Source of the DNA: Cybelea sp963824595
GTDB lineage: Bacteria > Vulcanimicrobiota > Vulcanimicrobiia > Vulcanimicrobiales > Vulcanimicrobiaceae
NCBI GenBank assembly: GCA_963824595.1
Contig: CAWGPY010000008.1
Location: 1-64,000, forward strand
DNA: 64,000 nucleotides
Reading direction: 5' to 3'
In this document: positions 8,472 to 18,696 of the stretch, piece by piece
How the letters are laid out: each line of letters begins with the position of its first letter
Numbering within the stretch: position 1 is the first letter of the stretch
The notes under the pieces: generated by a model
The model's database searches: none
The model's input: only the letters and a program-made list of their open reading frames with translations
Told to the model about the DNA's origin: nothing
Translations under genes and position numbers: made by a program

Positions 8472-9421
8472 GCGCCGCTGCCGAGCGAGTCGAGCAGCGC
8501 CTGCGCTTTCGCGGCGCCGGCGTCGTCGTTCTGGATCTTGTAGTGCTTGAGCGCGTCGGTGGCCGACGCGCGGGCTTCGGCGGCGTGGCCGAGCTTCTGC
8601 TGGATTTGCGCGCGCAGCAGGTATCCGTCGGGATCGTCTGCGGCCGACGCGATGTAGTGGTCGACGTCGTCGAGGGCCGACGAGTACTTAGTGGTGTTGT
8701 ACTTGGCCAACGCCAGCCAGTAGTAGGCTCCGGTATCGGTGTCGTCGATCAGCAGCGCCTTGTCGAAATCGGACGCCGCCGCAGCCCACTGCTCTTCCGC
8801 GATCTCGACGCGTCCGCGGTTGAAATACGCGTATTCCGACTGCGGGTTGACGGCGATCGCGTGCGTGCAGTCCGTTGTGGCGGTGGCGTAGTCGGCCAGG
8901 TCGCGCTCGACGCGGCAGCGCACCGCGAGCCCGAACGCCGAGTTGGGCGCGAGCGAGACGGCCTCGTTCGCGTCGGCCAGCGCGCTTCGGGAATCCTTGG
9001 CGCCCACCTTCAGCAGCGCGCGTTCGCGATAGGCGTAGGCCAAGTGCGGATCGAGCCGGATGGCCGCGTCGCAATCGGTCATCGCCGACGCGCTCTGGTC
9101 GATTTCCCGATAGGATTCGCAGCGCGAGGCATAGGCATAGGCGTAATCCGGGTTCGCCGCGATGGCGGCCGTGTAGTCCGCGATGGCCGCTTGCTGGTTG
9201 TCGAGCGCTTCGTAGTCGTCGCCGCGGTCCACCAGGGCGGTCGCGTCTTGGGGATGGTCCTTGAGGTAGGCGTCGAGAACTGCGATGGCTTCCTTGTATT
9301 TGCCGTCGTTGTAGAGCTGTTCGGCCTGCGTGACGGCCGGCGCGGCAGCGGCCGTAACGGCCGCGGACGTCGAGAGCACGATGGCGCCGGTGAGGAGTGC
9401 GCCGCGAAACGCGTGTAGCAT
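8468..9421 (-). CDS. Exported TPR-repeat protein
   Basis: Protein of 317 residues with a signal peptide (MLHAFRGALLTGAIVLSTSA, cleavage near AAAAPA) and about seven tetratricopeptide repeats, for example YNDGKYKEAIAVLDAYLKD, YEALDNQQAAIADYTAAIA and YREIDQSASAMTDCDAAIR. TPR arrays bind other proteins; no partner is evident. It is translationally coupled to the bicupin gene downstream by ATGA. The start (ATG 9421) is the one that begins the signal peptide, with GGGGGA about eight bases upstream. The gene starts only 26 bp beyond the rRNA terminator hairpin. Confidence 0.8.
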   Translation of the reverse strand: MLHAFRGALLTGAIVLSTSAAVTAAAAPAVTQAEQLYNDGKYKEAIAVLDAYLKDHPQDATALVDRGDDYEALDNQQAAIADYTAAIAANPDYAYAYASRCESYREIDQSASAMTDCDAAIRLDPHLAYAYRERALLKVGAKDSRSALADANEAVSLAPNSAFGLAVRCRVERDLADYATATTDCTHAIAVNPQSEYAYFNRGRVEIAEEQWAAAASDFDKALLIDDTDTGAYYWLALAKYNTTKYSSALDDVDHYIASAADDPDGYLLRAQIQQKLGHAAEARASATDALKHYKIQNDDAGAAKAQALLDSLGSGA

Positions 9422-9432
9422 AGTCGGTCCCC

Positions 9433-9472
9433 CAGAGAAAAGCAACGAGCCCGCCGTGCGAGCGGCGGGCTC
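9433..9472 (-). terminator. Intrinsic terminator of the rRNA operon
   Basis: On the minus strand a perfect 10-bp GC-rich stem (GAGCCCGCCG / CGGCGGGCTC, 9447-9472, 6-nt loop) is followed by GTTGCTTTTC. It lies 18 nt past the 3' end of 5S rRNA. Confidence 0.8.
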
Positions 9473-9489
9473 ATTTGCTTGGAGATTAA

Positions 9490-9605
9490 TCTGGCACCGT
9501 CCTACTTTCGAGGGGCCCTGCGGCCCGACTATCATCGGCGCTGGCGGGCTTAACTGCCGTGTTCGGGATGGGAACGGGTGGTGCCCCGCCGCCATGGGCG
9601 CCAGA
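9490..9605 (-). rRNA. rrf: 5S ribosomal RNA
   Basis: About 116 nt. The terminal stem pairs TCTGGC at the 5' end (9605) with GCCAGA at the 3' end (9490). The conserved CCCATCCCGAACACGG loop B/C segment is present. It is separated from 23S by about 100 nt containing a long hairpin (CCCCAC...GTGGGG, 9614-9658) that is probably a processing signal. Confidence 0.93.
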
Positions 9606-9670
9606 AACCTTGTTCCCCACCGCGATGGCGAGCCGGAGCTCTAGCCGATCGCGTGGGGAAGCCTTCAAAT

Positions 9671-9690
9671 CTGTACAGAGAAGAACTTCC
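9671..9690 (-). other. 23S processing stem, 3' strand
   Basis: This 20-nt stretch is complementary in 18 of 20 positions to 13226-13245 in the 16S-23S spacer. The two lie just outside the mature 23S ends, so they would form the long duplex typically cut by RNase III. Confidence 0.75.
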
Positions 9691-9989
9691 AGTACCGCTA
9701 AACGAGACCGTTAGTAAAAATTTCCGAGCGATTAGTACCGGTCAGCTCCACACCTTGCGGCGCTTCCACCTCCGGCCTATCAACGTGGTAGTCTACCACG
9801 ACTCTTCACCCTTACGGGATTGAGATCTCATCTTGGAGTCAGTTTCACGCTTATATGCTTTCAGCGTTTATCTGATCCGAACTTAGCTACCCGGCTATGC
9901 TCCTGGCGGAACAACCGGTTCACCAGAGGTTCGTTCGACCCGGTCCTCTCGTACTAGGGTCCAATCTCCTCAAATCTCCTGCGCCCACA

Positions 9990-10030
<41 letters not shown>

Positions 10031-10038
10031 ATCGCGTA

Positions 10039-10074
<36 letters not shown>

Positions 10075-10099
10075 AACTACAGCCCCAGGATGCGACGAT

Positions 10100-10134
<35 letters not shown>

Positions 10135-10135
10135 G

Positions 10136-10439
10136 CGTTCTGCAATCACTTGCAGCGCAGACTATACCTTCATCTCTTTCGAGATGGTGGCGTGTTATGA
10201 ACGCGATAGATTTGCACGCGAACGTGCAGCACGTCCATCTCTCGTCGGTAAACGAGAAGTCGTTACAGGGAGAGCTTGCATAGCGTACTCGGTATCGTTG
10301 TGACACCGAGCTTAGCTCGCATGAAACTTGAATGTCTCTGCGGCAAACTCTCTTCCCTCGGTATTGCCCCACGTAAAGGGGTTCCACCGATATGAGCCAC
10401 TGTTCATCGCTCGATCGCTCGAGCGAGGAGCCCTACTTG
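10136..10439 (-). ncRNA. Group I self-splicing intron in 23S rRNA (no ORF)
   Basis: A 304-nt insertion breaks the conserved H89 segment: the exon reads CCCAAGAGU, then the insert, then CCACAUCGACGG, matching E. coli CCCAAGAGUUCAUAUCGACGG near position 2473/2474. Group I hallmarks are present. The 5' exon ends in U and the intron ends in G (AACG). P1 forms between exon GAGU and guide GCUC with the required U-G pair at the splice site. P2 is CGCUCGA-GCGA-UCGAGCG. The S element reads AAGGUAUAGUC, and P7 can form with GCAGAGAC. P8 is CAUCUC-GAAA-GAGAUG directly before S. P9 is CUGCAA-GUGA-UUGCAG before the last G. No homing endonuclease is encoded. Confidence 0.9.
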
Positions 10440-10475
<36 letters not shown>

Positions 10476-10489
10476 GCTTTTATCCGATA

Positions 10490-10525
<36 letters not shown>

Positions 10526-10615
10526 TAGCCCTGCTTTCGCACCTGCTCGACCTGTCCGTCTCGCAGTTAAGCTCCCTTATGCCTATGCACTCTGTACGAA
10601 CGGTTTCTGACCGTC

Positions 10616-10649
<34 letters not shown>

Positions 10650-10650
10650 G

Positions 10651-10683
<33 letters not shown>

Positions 10684-10941
10684 ACCATGTCCTACCACCA
10701 GATTATGGCGGCTAGTTAGAATCCCAAGATCATCAGGGTGGTATCCCAACGTTGCCTCCCCGACGACTAGCGCCGCCGGATCGTAGGCTCCCACCTATCC
10801 TGTACAGACAATCTCAAAACCCAAGATCAGGATACAGTAAAGCTTCACGGGGTCTTTCCGTCCTGCTGCGGGTAACCAGCATCTTCACTGGTACTGCAAT
10901 TTCGCCGAGATCCCCATTGAGACAGTGCCCAAGTCGTTACT

Positions 10942-10993
<52 letters not shown>

Positions 10994-11494
10994 GGTTATA
11001 GTTACCGCCGCCGTTTACTGGGGCTTCAGTTTGCCGCTTCGCTTGCGCTGACGACTCCCTTTAACCTTCCAGCACCGGGCAGGAGTCAGCCCCTATACGT
11101 CTGCTTTCGCATTCGCAGAGACCTGTGTTTTTGTTAAACAGTCGCTTGGGCCTATTTTGTGCCGCCTCCCTCAGCTTTCGTGGTAAACACTAGACCAAAG
11201 GAGGCACCCCTTCTCCCTAAGTTACGGGGTCAATTTGCCGAGTTCCTTAACAGGGATTCTCTCGTCGCCTTAGCATGCTCTGCCAGTCTACCTGTGTCGG
11301 TGTACGGTACGGGCACCTACGATCTACCTAGGGGCTTTTCTTGGCAGCGTGGAGTTGGTCACTTCGGCTCCGAAGAGCCTCGCATTCGCTTCTCGGCGTT
11401 ACGTGCTGCGGACTTACCTACAGCACCGCCTACCGGCTTAGACGCGCACATCCATCAGCGCGCTGACCTATCCTCCTGCGTCACCCCCTCGGCT

Positions 11495-11665
11495 CATAGA
11501 CCTAGGCTAACGATGGCATGACCCGCGGGTCTTTTTGTCGATCGCGTCGTCGCGCCTCAGTGACGATCCGTAGATCGCGCCTTCGGCGCTCCTAGCGCTC
11601 GAGCAAAAATCCCTCGCGGCTTCGCTTGCGAAGGATGTCATGACATTGTTCGCCCGGGTCTAAAC
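11495..11665 (-). other. Expansion segment in 23S domain III (helix 54 region)
   Basis: Between the conserved stretches around 11480 and 11670, ordinary bacterial 23S genes have only a short loop. Here about 170-190 nt are present and fold into nested hairpins, with GGGA-UUUUUG paired to CAAAAA-GACCC at the base of the main one. It lacks group I core motifs. Actinobacteria have an insertion of about 100 nt at a similar place. Confidence 0.55.
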
Positions 11666-12590
11666 GGTCGTCGGTGGTAGCAGAATATGAACTGCTTGTG
11701 CATCGCCTACGCTTCTCAGCCTCGGCTTAGCTCCCGACTCACCCTGAGACGATTGACGTTGCTCAGGAAACCTTAGACTTCCGGCGTGCGGGGTTCTCAC
11801 CCGCATTTATCGCTACTTATACCTGCATTCGCACTTGTGGTTCGTCCACACGTCCTCACGGTCGTGCTTCGGCCTACGCCACAACGCTCCCCTACCGATT
11901 ATTTTAGTAATCCCAAAGCTTCGGTTCGATGCTTGAGCCCCGTTGGATTTTCGGCGCCCCATCACTCGACTAGTGAGCTATTACGCACTCTTTCAAGGGT
12001 GGCTGCTTCTAAGCCAACCTCCTAGTTGTCTGAGCGACAGGACTTCCTTTACCACTGAGCATCGATTAGGGACCTTAGCTGTTGATCTGGGCTGTTTCCC
12101 TTTTGACCATGGAGCTTATCCCCCACAGTCTGACTGCTGCGCAGTTCGCCGCGGTATTCGGAGTTTGATTGGGTTCGGTAGTCCGGTAAGACCCCTAGCC
12201 CTGTCAGTGCTCTACCCCCGCGGGTTAACACGCAACGCTAGTCCTAAAACTATTTCGGGGAGAACCAGCTATCTCCGAGTTCGATTGGCTTTTCACCCCT
12301 ATCCACAGCTCATCCAATGTTTTTTCAACAACAACAGGTTCGGGCCTCCACGTGAGGTTAATCACGCTTCACCCTGGCCATGGATAGATCACTCGGTTTC
12401 GGGTCTACTGCAACGGACGAACGCCCTATTCAGACTCGCTTTCGCTACGGCTCCGGCTCAACACCTTAACCATGCCCGTTACAAGTAACTCGCAGGTTCA
12501 TTCTTCAATAGGCACGCGATCAGCCTTGCTTGCGCATGGGCCTTTCACGGTTTGTAGGCACGCGGTTTCATGTTCTCTTTCACTCCCCTC

Positions 12591-12637
<47 letters not shown>

Positions 12638-13225
12638 TTCCACAGAATATTTAGCCTTGGAAGATGGTCCTCCCAGCTTCAAACGGGGTTTCCCGTGCCC
12701 CGCCCTACTCACGAACAGCTTCGCGAGATCGATCGCTTTAATCTACGGGACTTTCACCCTCTATGGTGCGGCTTTCCAGCCGGCTTCTACTAACGATCGA
12801 TTTTTTGACTCGCGCTCGGAGATTCGGCTCCGAGGCCGCTGTCGTACAACCCCGTTCATGCAACGCCCGAACGCTTGCACATGAACGGTTTAGGCTCTTC
12901 CCTGTTCGCTCGCCACTACTAGGGGAATCTCGGTTGATGTCTTTTCCTCCGGCTACTTAGATGTTTCAGTTCACCGGGTGCGCTCACTCACGACTATTGA
13001 ATTCATCGTGGTGTCCATGCCCATGACGGCATGGGGGTTGCCCCATTCGGATATCGCCGGATCATCGCTTCTTAGCAGCTCCCCGACGCTTTTCGCAGCT
13101 TTGCACGTCCTTCGTCGCCTGTGGAACCAAGGTATCCACCTGCATGCCCTTATTAATTTTAACTAACGCAAAATTGCACCACTCCTTGCGGAGTGGCCGC
13201 TTTTATGTATCGCTTCACGATACAT

Positions 13226-13245
13226 GAAAGTTCTTCTCTATACAG
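13226..13245 (-). other. 23S processing stem, 5' strand
   Basis: Pairs with 9671-9690 (18 of 20 positions) across the mature 23S; a likely RNase III substrate. Confidence 0.75.
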
Positions 13246-13257
13246 TTTTCAAGGATC
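13244..13257 (-). promoter_or_regulatory. BoxA-like antitermination element in the spacer
   Basis: Minus strand reads GATCCTTGAAAACT, nearly the same as GCTCCTTGAAAACT in the 16S leader (15177-15190). Two copies, one before each large rRNA, fit the usual placement of BoxA elements. The match is to the Bacillus-type CTTTGAAAACT form. Confidence 0.5.
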
Positions 13258-13274
13258 TTTTTGAGGGCATTCCC

Positions 13275-13294
13275 TCAAAACTGAACAGTGCAGC
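13275..13294 (-). other. 16S processing stem, 3' strand
   Basis: Complementary in 19 of 20 positions to 15165-15184 in the leader, so the two enclose the 16S in a long duplex for RNase III. Confidence 0.8.
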
Positions 13295-13400
13295 GTACGC
13301 AATACTTTCGAGCCTCCGGCCCTACGATCGAGTTGATCGATAGACTCCTTGGCTCGAAAACTGCCCTCACCATGTTTATGGCGAGAGCGTCTGTGGTCGC

Positions 13401-13440
13401 CCTTCGACTCCGGCGCTACGCGCCTTCGCTCAGGATGACA
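13401..13440. repeat. Dispersed repeat, copy 1 (in rRNA spacer)
   Basis: Ends in CTCAGGATGACA and begins CCTTCGACTCCGG. The reverse complement (TGTCATCCTGAGC...GTCGAAGG) shares both ends with 46832-46860. This resembles the short repeats beginning GTCATCCTGAGC that are scattered through many GC-rich genomes. Confidence 0.6.
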
Positions 13441-13509
13441 ACAGTTGTCTGTGGTCGACTTAGAATGTACGCCGGCGCGATCGCGTAACGCGATCCGACG
13501 GCATGTACT

Positions 13510-15015
<1,506 letters not shown>

Positions 15016-15164
15016 AAAACCTTATGGAGCCTTTGAAGTGGCTCTATTGGAAGTTCCGAACCCTGCTCGTCGCGTGAGCTAAGAGCCGAACCCGGCGCTT
15101 CCCAAATTGATTTACTTGTATCTCGCGACCAAAAAGGTCGGAGACCCACAGACTTTATGCGCTT

Positions 15165-15184
15165 GCTGCACTGTTCAGTTTTCA
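15165..15184 (-). other. 16S processing stem, 5' strand
   Basis: Reads TGAAAACTGAACAGTGCAGC on the minus strand and pairs with 13275-13294 beyond the 16S 3' end, 19 of 20 positions. Confidence 0.8.
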
Positions 15185-15190
15185 AGGAGC
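15177..15190 (-). promoter_or_regulatory. BoxA-like antitermination element in the 16S leader
   Basis: Minus strand GCTCCTTGAAAACT, repeated with one or two changes in the spacer before 23S (13244-13257). Confidence 0.5.
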
Positions 15191-15302
15191 GACCTCAACC
15201 CGCGGCCACCCTAAGAGCGAGTCATCCGACCGCACCGGGGCGCCATTTGGCTTTAACGCTACGGGTTAGCCCGACCAGCGATGCCGGTCAGGCACGACGG
15301 CT

Positions 15303-15331
15303 ATCATATCGCCGTCAATATGGCGTGTCAA
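15303..15331 (-). promoter_or_regulatory. Sigma-70 promoter of the rRNA operon
   Basis: On the minus strand, TTGACA (15331-15326) is followed after exactly 17 bp by TATGAT (15308-15303). Transcription would start near 15296, about 280 nt before 16S. It is the strongest consensus promoter in the window. Confidence 0.85.
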
Positions 15332-15442
15332 GGAAACCCCTGAAACGCATTCCGGCCGCCGTAACGGCCGTTACTGTACCCTATAACGCTAAGGGCGCCC
15401 AAATGGTTTCACGGCGCCCGCCCGCCCCCTAAGGAGTCTGCC

Positions 15443-15826
15443 ATGCTCTTCGACCACGTCGACCTCCGGGTTGCCAGCCTAGCGCGGGTCCGCCCCCTCT
15501 ACGACGCCCTGCTGCCCGCGATGGGCTACGGCCGGATCGCCGCGGACGCCGAGTCCATCTGTTACTACCGGCCGGGCGACGACCGCTCCGCCCCGTTCTT
15601 CGGCTTGGACGAGGACCCGGGGCACCGGCCCAACGGGACGCGGATCGCCCTGCGGGCCGCGAGCCGCGCCGACGTCGACCGGCTGGCCCACATCGCCCGG
15701 GAGGCAGGCGCCGGCGCCTTCGAGCCGCCGCACCTCTGCGAAGAGTACACCCCCTTCTACTACGCGACGTTCTTCGAAGACGCCGGCGGCAACAAGCTCG
15801 AGATCTGCTACCGCGAGAAACCGTAG
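15443..15826 (+). CDS. VOC-family (glyoxalase/bleomycin resistance-like) protein
   Basis: Protein of 127 residues with the single-module VOC fold: MLFDHVDLRVASLARVRPLYDALL at the start (given in pieces by FDHVDLRV and PLYDALL) and FFEDAGGNKLEICYR at the end, which supplies the C-terminal metal Glu. AAGGAG at 15432-15437 sits six bases before the ATG. Substrate unknown; many such proteins act on reactive metabolites. It is divergent from the rRNA operon. Confidence 0.83.
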   Translation: MLFDHVDLRVASLARVRPLYDALLPAMGYGRIAADAESICYYRPGDDRSAPFFGLDEDPGHRPNGTRIALRAASRADVDRLAHIAREAGAGAFEPPHLCEEYTPFYYATFFEDAGGNKLEICYREKP

Positions 15827-15870
15827 ATGACAAGGGAGATTCGTTACGCCCTGATGACGAGCGAGAGTCG

Positions 15871-17448
15871 TTACACCTTTCGGGACATCGTCTTTGCCTG
15901 CATGAACAACAGCAGGTAGTCGCGGCCGCCCGCCTTGCTGTCGGTGCCCGACATGTTGAAGCCGCCGAACGGGTGGACGCCAACCATCGCACCCGTGCTC
16001 TTGCGATTGAAGTAGAGGTTGCCGACGAAGAAGTCCTCGCGCGCCCGCTCGATCTTCTTCTCGTCGGTGGTGTAGAGCGATCCGGTGAGCCCGAACTCGG
16101 TGTTGTTCGCGATCGCCATCGCATCGTCGAAGTCGCGCGCCTTGATCACGGCGAGGACGGGGCCGAAGATCTCCTCTTGCGCGATGGTTGCGTCGGGCGC
16201 CACGTCGGCGATGACCGTCGGCTCGATGAAGTAGCCGCGTTCGCTCGCGCGCTTGCCGCCGGTGAGCAGCCGCCCCTCGCGCTGCCCCTTGTCGATGTAT
16301 CCCATGATGGACTTCAGCGCGGCCTCGTTGACGACCGGGCCCATGAAGTTGGCCGGATCGCTCGGATCGCCCACGGTGATCTTGCCGACGCGGGCCTTGA
16401 GCTTGTCGACGAACTCGTCGTAGACTTTCTCGTCCACGACGGCTCGCGAGCACGCCGAGCACTTCTGACCCTGGAATCCGAACGCCGACAGAGCGACGCC
16501 TTCGACCGCGGCGTCGAGATCGGCGTCGGCCGCGACGACGATCGAATCCTTTCCGCCCATCTCCGCGACGACGCGCTTGATCCACTTCTGGCCCTTCTGC
16601 GGTTTCGCGGCCAGCTCGTTGATGCGCAAGCCCACTTCCTTCGAACCGGTGAACGAGATGAAGCGAATCTGCCGATGCGTGACGATGAGGTCGCCGATTT
16701 CGCTGCCCGAGCCCGGAACGAAGTTGACGACGCCCGGCGGCACGCCGATCTCGTGCAGCAGATCCACGAACCACGCCGCGACGATGGCGGCGTCGCTCGA
16801 GGGCTTGAGCACGACGGTGTTCCCGCAGACGATCGCCGCCGCCGTCATGCCCATCATGATGGCGCCGGCAAAGTTCCAGGGAGGTATCACGGCGCCGACA
16901 CCCAGCGGAATGTAGACGAGCTCGTTCCGTTCGCCCGCCATCGGGACGACCGGTTGCGGCTGCGCGTAACGCAGCGCCTCACGCGCGTAATATTCGAGGA
17001 AGTCGATCGCCTCGGCGATGTCGCCGTCGGCCTCGGGCCAGCTCTTGCCCACCTCGTAGACCAGCAGCGCGTCGTATTCGAAGCGCCGTTCGCGCAGCAG
17101 CGCCGCCGCCTTGAATACGTACCGGGCCCGTTCGGGCAGCGTCAGCCGGCGCCAGGATTCGAACGCGCGCGCGGCCGCGCCGATGGCCTGCTCCGCCTGT
17201 TCCTTCGAGGCGGCGCTCGTGACGCCGATCACCTGCGAAGGGTCCGCGGGATTGAGCGACCGGATCGTCTTCTCGGTCTCGACCTTGCGTCCGTCGATCA
17301 CCAGCGGATAATGCCGGCCCAGCCGTTGGCGAACCGAGTCGAGCGCGGCCTTCATGGCCGCGGCGTCGCCCGGGTCCTTGAAGTCCTTGACCGTCTCGTT
17401 CTGAAAGGGGGCGACCTCGCCGGGCGCCTTCACTACTGTCGTCGTCAT
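15871..17448 (-). CDS. 1-pyrroline-5-carboxylate (glutamate semialdehyde) dehydrogenase
   Basis: NAD-dependent aldehyde dehydrogenase that oxidises glutamate 5-semialdehyde to glutamate, the second step of proline catabolism. The 525 residues match stand-alone RocA/PruA enzymes. Visible motifs are the Rossmann FTGSKEVG, VAEMGGKDSIVV with the general-base Glu, and FGFQGQKCSACSR with the catalytic Cys, which is the P5C dehydrogenase variant of the aldehyde dehydrogenase signature. No proline dehydrogenase gene is adjacent. ATG 17448 is the first start in frame and gives a family-like N terminus. Confidence 0.9.
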   Translation of the reverse strand: MTTTVVKAPGEVAPFQNETVKDFKDPGDAAAMKAALDSVRQRLGRHYPLVIDGRKVETEKTIRSLNPADPSQVIGVTSAASKEQAEQAIGAAARAFESWRRLTLPERARYVFKAAALLRERRFEYDALLVYEVGKSWPEADGDIAEAIDFLEYYAREALRYAQPQPVVPMAGERNELVYIPLGVGAVIPPWNFAGAIMMGMTAAAIVCGNTVVLKPSSDAAIVAAWFVDLLHEIGVPPGVVNFVPGSGSEIGDLIVTHRQIRFISFTGSKEVGLRINELAAKPQKGQKWIKRVVAEMGGKDSIVVAADADLDAAVEGVALSAFGFQGQKCSACSRAVVDEKVYDEFVDKLKARVGKITVGDPSDPANFMGPVVNEAALKSIMGYIDKGQREGRLLTGGKRASERGYFIEPTVIADVAPDATIAQEEIFGPVLAVIKARDFDDAMAIANNTEFGLTGSLYTTDEKKIERAREDFFVGNLYFNRKSTGAMVGVHPFGGFNMSGTDSKAGGRDYLLLFMQAKTMSRKV

Positions 17449-17539
17449 GCGGCTATTCTACCAGCCCTCGTTCGCCGCGCCTGCAGCAGATGACGGGGCG
17501 AGGCGGGGGGGCGCCTTGCCGCGGCGCGAAGTCGCGCGT

Positions 17540-17881
17540 ATGACGCCGTCGCTCGCCGTCGCCATCGCTGCCTTTTTCCTGGGCGTCGGAATGGCGGGCG
17601 AGCCGCTGGCGCCGCGCAACGCCCTGCTGGCGCTCGCCGTTCTTCTCTTCGTCGCGGTCGCGATCGGACGCCGCGCCGGCAACCTGCTCCTTTTCCTCTT
17701 CGCGTTCGCGGGCGTGCTGCTCGCCTGCTACCTGCAGCACGGCGAGATCTACCCGGGCACCGGCGTCGTGGGCCTCGGCCTCGGCGGGCTCGCCGCCGCC
17801 TCGTTCGGACGCCGCCATGCGCCGGCGCTCATTGCCGGGCTCGGCACCGTGGTCGGCGCCGGTCTGTTCTTCCTCTTATAA
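17540..17881 (+). CDS. Small integral membrane protein, unknown function
   Basis: Predicted 113-residue protein with about four hydrophobic segments (SLAVAIAAFFLGVGM, LLALAVLLFVAVAIG, LLLFLFAFAGVLLACY and a Gly/Ala-rich C terminus ending GAGLFFLL). No family is recognised. The ATG at 17540 is preferred because upstream in-frame codons encode a polar segment that would overlap the divergent dehydrogenase start. It converges on trpC. Confidence 0.5.
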   Translation: MTPSLAVAIAAFFLGVGMAGEPLAPRNALLALAVLLFVAVAIGRRAGNLLLFLFAFAGVLLACYLQHGEIYPGTGVVGLGLGGLAAASFGRRHAPALIAGLGTVVGAGLFFLL

Positions 17882-17882
17882 G

Positions 17883-18695
17883 TTAGCGCGGAGCGGCGAC
17901 GGGCTGCCCGGCGCCCCGGCGCAGCGCGGTGATCAGCGCCCGCGGATCCTCCGATTGCATCAGCGCTTCACCCACCAGGAACCCGCGCGCGCCCGACGCA
18001 CGCAGTCGCGCGACGTCCGACGCGTCGCGCATTCCGCTCTCGGCGACGGCGAACACGCCCACCGGAACCTTCGGCAGCAGGTGTTCGCTGACCGCGAGGT
18101 CGGTCTCGAGCGTGCGGAGATTCCGGTTGTTGATCCCGACGAGACGCGCGCCCGCGTCCAGCGCGCGGCGCAGCTCGACTTCGTCGTGCGCTTCCGCGAG
18201 CACGTCGAGGTCGTACTCGCGCGCCTCCGCCATCGACTCGCGCAGCGAGTCGTCGTCCATGCCGGCGACGATGAGCAGCACGCAGTCCGCGCCGTACGCG
18301 GCCGACTGCGCCACGTGGTACCGCGTCCAGATGAAGTCTTTGCGCAGCAGCGGGCGCGACGTCACGGCGCGCACTTCGTCGAGATAGGCCAGCTCGCCGA
18401 GGAAATGGTCGCGTTCCGTGATCACGCTGATCGCGTCGGCGCCCGCCGCTTCGTACGCGCGAGCCGTGGCCACGACGTCGAAGCTGCGCGCGATCAGGCC
18501 GCTCGACGGAGACGCGCGCTTGATCTCGGCCAGAATCGCCCCGCCGGGCGCGCGTTCGAGCGCCGCGAGAAAGCGCCGGCGTTCGCCGCACCGCGCTAAG
18601 CCGCGCTCTCGCAGCAGCTCGTACGGCTCGCGCCGCCGCTCGTGTTCGAGCGCGGCGGACTTCGCCGCGTAGATCTTCTGCAGGATGTCGTTCAC
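17883..18695 (-). CDS. trpC: Indole-3-glycerol-phosphate synthase
   Basis: Closes the ring of CdRP to indole-3-glycerol phosphate in tryptophan synthesis. TIM-barrel motifs of the family are present: ILAEIKRASPSSG (catalytic Glu and Lys), the ITERDHFLG segment, LLRKDFIW with the catalytic Lys, VGINNRNLRT, and AESGMRDASDV plus GFLVGEALM at the C-terminal phosphate site. It has 270 residues, full length. The start is GTG 18695, one base after the stop of the DUF1565-like gene. No other trp genes lie beside it, so the pathway is dispersed here. Confidence 0.93.
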   Translation of the reverse strand: MNDILQKIYAAKSAALEHERRREPYELLRERGLARCGERRRFLAALERAPGGAILAEIKRASPSSGLIARSFDVVATARAYEAAGADAISVITERDHFLGELAYLDEVRAVTSRPLLRKDFIWTRYHVAQSAAYGADCVLLIVAGMDDDSLRESMAEAREYDLDVLAEAHDEVELRRALDAGARLVGINNRNLRTLETDLAVSEHLLPKVPVGVFAVAESGMRDASDVARLRASGARGFLVGEALMQSEDPRALITALRRGAGQPVAAPR

Positions 18696-18696
18696 G

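Larger units (their letters stand above)
15016..15302 (-). other. rRNA operon leader
   Basis: Transcribed leader of about 280 nt upstream of 16S, starting near 15296. It contains the 5' strand of the 16S processing stem (15165-15184), a BoxA-like element (15177-15190), and hairpins such as CGACC-uuuuu-GGTCG near 15126-15140 (minus strand CGACCTTTTTGGTCG). No coding sequence is seen. Confidence 0.75.

Noticed and set aside
11495..11665. Second group I intron in 23S
   Set aside because: No S-like element (AAGNUAUAGUC), no terminal G context or P7 partner; it folds as nested hairpins within a known variable region.
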